In this document: positions 5,701 to 6,363 of the stretch, piece after piece
Numbering within the stretch: the stretch's first letter is position 1
Layout of the letters: the number at the start of each line of letters is the position of its first letter
The notes under the pieces: model-generated
Seen by the model: only the letters and a program-made list of their open reading frames with translations
The model's database searches: none
What the model was told of the DNA's origin: nothing
Made by a program: the position numbers and the translations under genes
Origin: Candidatus Woesearchaeota archaeon
GTDB lineage: Archaea; Nanobdellota; Nanobdellia; SCGC-AAA011-G17; GW2011-AR20
Assembly: GCA_018302885.1 (NCBI GenBank)
Contig: JAGVZC010000008.1
Location: 1-6,363 of the forward strand
Direction: 5' to 3'
Length of the DNA: 6,363 nucleotides

Positions 5701-6363
5701 AAAGCTTAATCAGGAAGCAAGAGAAAGAAAGGAAAAGGAAATACAGAGAAGAAGTGAACTTAAAGAGCAGGAAAGAAAGAGAAGGCTTAACCTTGTAAAA
5801 GAGGCAAAGCAGAAGGAAGTTGAAAACAGCATATTAAGATTAATAAGATATTCAGAGCAGAGTCTGACTAATCTAAAGCCAAAAATTGCCCTGAGATATC
5901 AGAAGAAAGCGCTTGATCTTGACTCTAATGTAAACAAATTTAATGCTAGGTTAAAAAAACTTCATGAAAAGATAATGGAGTATCAGCAAAAGCCAAAGGA
6001 AATTCCAATTCCAAAGATTGGAGAGGCTCCGGCAAAGAAGCACATAAAGCACCACAAAAAGCACAAGTCATTGTTTGAAAACATAAGGATAAACAATGAT
6101 GCAAAGAGAGTTTTGAAGTTAATAAAAAGGGCAGAGAGATTGTCATTGAAATATCCTTTGATATCAAAGAAATATTATGACAGGGCGCTTATGCTTTATT
6201 ACAATCTTCCAATAGAAAAGGAGGAAAATATCTCGATAAAATTAAGCAGGTATTATGACAAGGTTGGAGGAAATGACGAGAAGGAATTGCTTAATATAAA
6301 GCATGAAAGCAGGAAATCAGCAAAGGAGGCAATAAATCATCTCAAGAAATACAGGAATTATGT
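2711..6363 (+). CDS. Giant membrane-anchored protein with TPR-like modules joined by long charged hendecad helices (3' partial)
   Basis: The frame is open for all 1217 codons from the ATG to the window edge; I followed the codons line by line and found no stop. Residues 11-32 (LTLVMPVVLILIILIFFL and onward) are one transmembrane helix with no signal-peptidase site. The following KLKLKLKKKRKK cluster predicts N-out, C-in, so the body is cytoplasmic. Domain order: helical domain 57-150 (contains LKYSGREVTRQEIDHLL); a Pro/Lys/His linker 158-210 with repeated FPKI-type motifs; TPR-like hairpins A (238-288) and B (318-372); a charged helix 373-800; hairpin C (804-857); a charged helix 858-1036; hairpin D (1037-1091); a Pro then His/Lys linker 1094-1119; hairpin E (1128-1185); then a further helix at the edge. 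There is no nucleotide-binding or protease motif, and the only cysteine noticed is C261. Database matches to trichohyalin, TolA or myosin would reflect composition. A scaffold or rigid spacer role is inference. Function and true C-terminus are unknown. Confidence 0.9.
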   Translation, partial: MVYIFGGEYSLTLVMPVVLILIILIFFLTTYLRDNIGKLKLKLKKKRKKEEKKIIIDFPREFAKLKRDVINLSANDALDEISGLIKKYIAYTLNIEKEFAFEELPRDKLDWPVIEFTKRLSDLKYSGREVTRQEIDHLLLYLSKILKTVHEKKEKEKQSILKLPVFPKIILPKFPKIKINFPKRKHVHHVEEESKPSKPIKIRLPLPKQITINLMGLFREKEHKRKPVAEHEILERQQRIISLINLIRRNIANTGRALKYCKRAIEIDRTLPKHNYSSQLKILHDEILKEKDKSIKSREIEIQRNIKIREEKKLSRIRNKILDRIKSAQKSINNYDKALLFYKKSFELSKNLPKSEFRDELKSLYDDIISIKQKQIKLTQREEESKIKNKELERQQKLRLEQERQRQLRQKEIEKGEQIKKEQLGREREIRQKEQEREKLIRERQLERERKIRLIEEGRRKKELEKQESLKQRQLQRENEIRLREKERRERIELEQEAKKRKEREEELQRQQELKLQEERERARKEAEKEKISHLRDEQLEREKLIQLRKKERERLLNQDEAERRKRIQLNEQERKRKLELKKKLKERHIQLRQEERERNIKLREEDIKQRRQKELERQRQIREEQLEREKEKRHNELENQRRLRLQELERQKLLRQNEIEKHNKIKLMHEDRKKRLELKRKAREEEIKLREEKQKQAKLNELERQKQIKLKREEKLKSIKLEHEAKLKEINLRKELRERALKRAREEKELVLKQKEQERQRQLKINQLRREKEIKIEEAERERKEKEIQIREKINEQEKLKKLKDHILHLINYTEQNITNTNRALKYYNKALRLNRTLSGQGFTARLNELHKAMLATQEKKIKLEQEAKLRAIQEDKKQEQRKIKFEQEAKERAEKGQERKLKLRELENQKKFKLREEIEKQKIQEELKKQKRIGHEQLEKERQQKIRQEEKEKELRRKQIEYEHKIQLGKAAELKIIKERKEARERKERERQQKIKLNQEARERKEKEIQRRSELKEQERKRRLNLVKEAKQKEVENSILRLIRYSEQSLTNLKPKIALRYQKKALDLDSNVNKFNARLKKLHEKIMEYQQKPKEIPIPKIGEAPAKKHIKHHKKHKSLFENIRINNDAKRVLKLIKRAERLSLKYPLISKKYYDRALMLYYNLPIEKEENISIKLSRYYDKVGGNDEKELLNIKHESRKSAKEAINHLKKYRNY
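3422..3574 (+). repeat. TPR-like module A of the giant protein
   Basis: Residues 238-288, a predicted helix pair. The core reads NTGRALKYCKRAIEIDRTL and is followed by a QLKILHDEI closing helix. The pattern A-L-x-Y-x-x-[KR]-A-[IL]-x-[IL] is TPR-like. It aligns without gaps to module C with 17 of 32 residues identical (240-271 against 808-839). Confidence 0.6.
3662..3826 (+). repeat. TPR-like module B of the giant protein
   Basis: Residues 318-372. The core is INNYDKALLFYKKSFELSKN, then ELKSLYDDI as the closing helix. It has the same order and spacing as module A, and is joined to A by about 30 charged residues instead of one of the long helices. Confidence 0.5.
3869..5110 (+). repeat. Long Lys/Glu/Arg/Gln helix with 11-residue (33-bp) periodicity, segment 1
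   Basis: Residues 387-800. Ile or Leu recurs every 11 residues in long runs: 408, 419, 430, 441, 452; then 535, 546, 557, 568, 579, 590, 601; then 622, 644, 655, 666, 677, 688 (633 is Lys); then 709, 720, 731, 742, 753, 764, 775. Runs are joined by single 10- or 21-residue slips. A typical unit is IKLREEDIKQR: hydrophobic at 1, often at 3 and at 6 or 7, the rest charged or Gln. Eleven residues make three helical turns, which suits a straight single helix or a right-handed coiled coil. The helix-breaking residues Pro and Gly are almost absent. GAGCAGTTGGAAAGGGAAAA occurs exactly at 4322-4341 and 4583-4602, 87 codons apart (7 x 11 + 10). Confidence 0.8.
5120..5281 (+). repeat. TPR-like module C of the giant protein
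   Basis: Residues 804-857, set between the two long charged helices. The core is NTNRALKYYNKALRLNRTL, with an RLNELHKAM closing helix. It is the best match to module A, which suggests duplication of a hairpin-plus-helix unit within the gene. Confidence 0.6.
5297..5818 (+). repeat. Lys/Glu/Arg/Gln helix with 11-residue periodicity, segment 2
   Basis: Residues 863-1036. The same hendecad spacing appears in shorter runs: 863, 874, 885; 903, 914, 925; 957, 968, 979. Units such as IKLEQEAKLRA, IKFEQEAKERA and IKLNQEARERK share an E-A at positions 6-7. It is less regular than segment 1, with more slips. Predicted to be a continuous rigid helix linking modules C and D. Confidence 0.65.
5819..5983 (+). 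repeat. TPR-like module D of the giant protein
   Basis: Residues 1037-1091. The core is KPKIALRYQKKALDLDSNV, then ARLKKLHEKI. Its first helix (ILRLIRYSEQSLTN) closely parallels module C (ILHLINYTEQNITN). Confidence 0.6.
6092..6265 (+). repeat. TPR-like module E of the giant protein
   Basis: Residues 1128-1185. The core is ISKKYYDRALMLYYNLP, preceded by a first helix RVLKLIKRAERLSLKY and followed by KLSRYYDKV. It is more diverged than A-D, and preceded by a Pro-rich then His/Lys-rich linker (KKHIKHHKKHK, 1109-1119). Another helix (KSAKEAINHLKKY) begins at the window edge and may start a sixth module. Confidence 0.5.

Noticed and set aside
3840..5830. CRISPR or satellite array suggested by recurring GAGCAGGAAAG-like words
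   Set aside because: Copies are degenerate, have no constant spacers, stay in frame throughout, and are explained by the 11-residue protein repeat.
5946..6167. 73-codon minus-strand ORF
   Set aside because: Shadow of modules D and E on the other strand; no supporting signals.
2711..6363. The giant protein as Rad50 or an SMC protein, given the nearby mre11
   Set aside because: No Walker A, signature or Walker B motif and no CxxC zinc hook are present. It also has a membrane helix and hendecad instead of heptad spacing.

Overview
The window looks like a piece of an AT-rich archaeal genome, most likely a DPANN-type lineage near Woesearchaeota or Pacearchaeota. That placement is an inference from several features: an archaeal-style Mre11 nuclease, archaeal winged-helix regulators, TATA-box promoters about 25 bp from starts, leaderless and Shine-Dalgarno-led genes side by side, and arginine coded almost only by AGA/AGG. 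No RNA gene, CRISPR array, insertion sequence or attachment site was seen.

Left part (1-1276): the last 43 codons of a winged-helix regulator of the HVO_A0114 type end on the + strand. They run tail to tail, with a 4-bp overlap, into a complete mre11/sbcD-like nuclease gene on the minus strand. Middle (1277-1881): a 287-bp divergent spacer holds promoter-like elements, a possible 11-codon leader ORF with its own TATA box and Shine-Dalgarno site, and a start-less minus-strand reading frame that may be a decayed gene. It is followed by a complete 105-residue winged-helix regulator. From 1874 to 2594 lie two overlapping minus-strand genes for small soluble coiled-coil proteins of unknown function.

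Right part (2711-6363): more than half the window is one uninterrupted reading frame of at least 1217 codons that runs off the right edge. It is easy to miss because it has no stop codon inside the window. Its strongly purine-biased coding strand also throws up many false antisense ORFs. The predicted protein has one N-terminal transmembrane helix, a small helical domain, a Pro/Lys/His-rich linker, and five TPR-like helical hairpins. Two very long Lys/Glu/Arg/Gln helices, about 428 and 179 residues, separate the hairpins and show a clear 11-residue (hendecad) periodicity. The positive-inside rule places almost all of it in the cytoplasm.

Working together: the two small coiled-coil genes and the giant membrane-anchored protein are transcribed divergently from one 116-bp promoter region and are all rich in helix. 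They are the best candidate here for an undescribed system, perhaps a membrane-anchored cytoplasmic scaffold, spacer or tether with small partner proteins. This is inference from layout and architecture; no enzymatic motif was found in any of the three.
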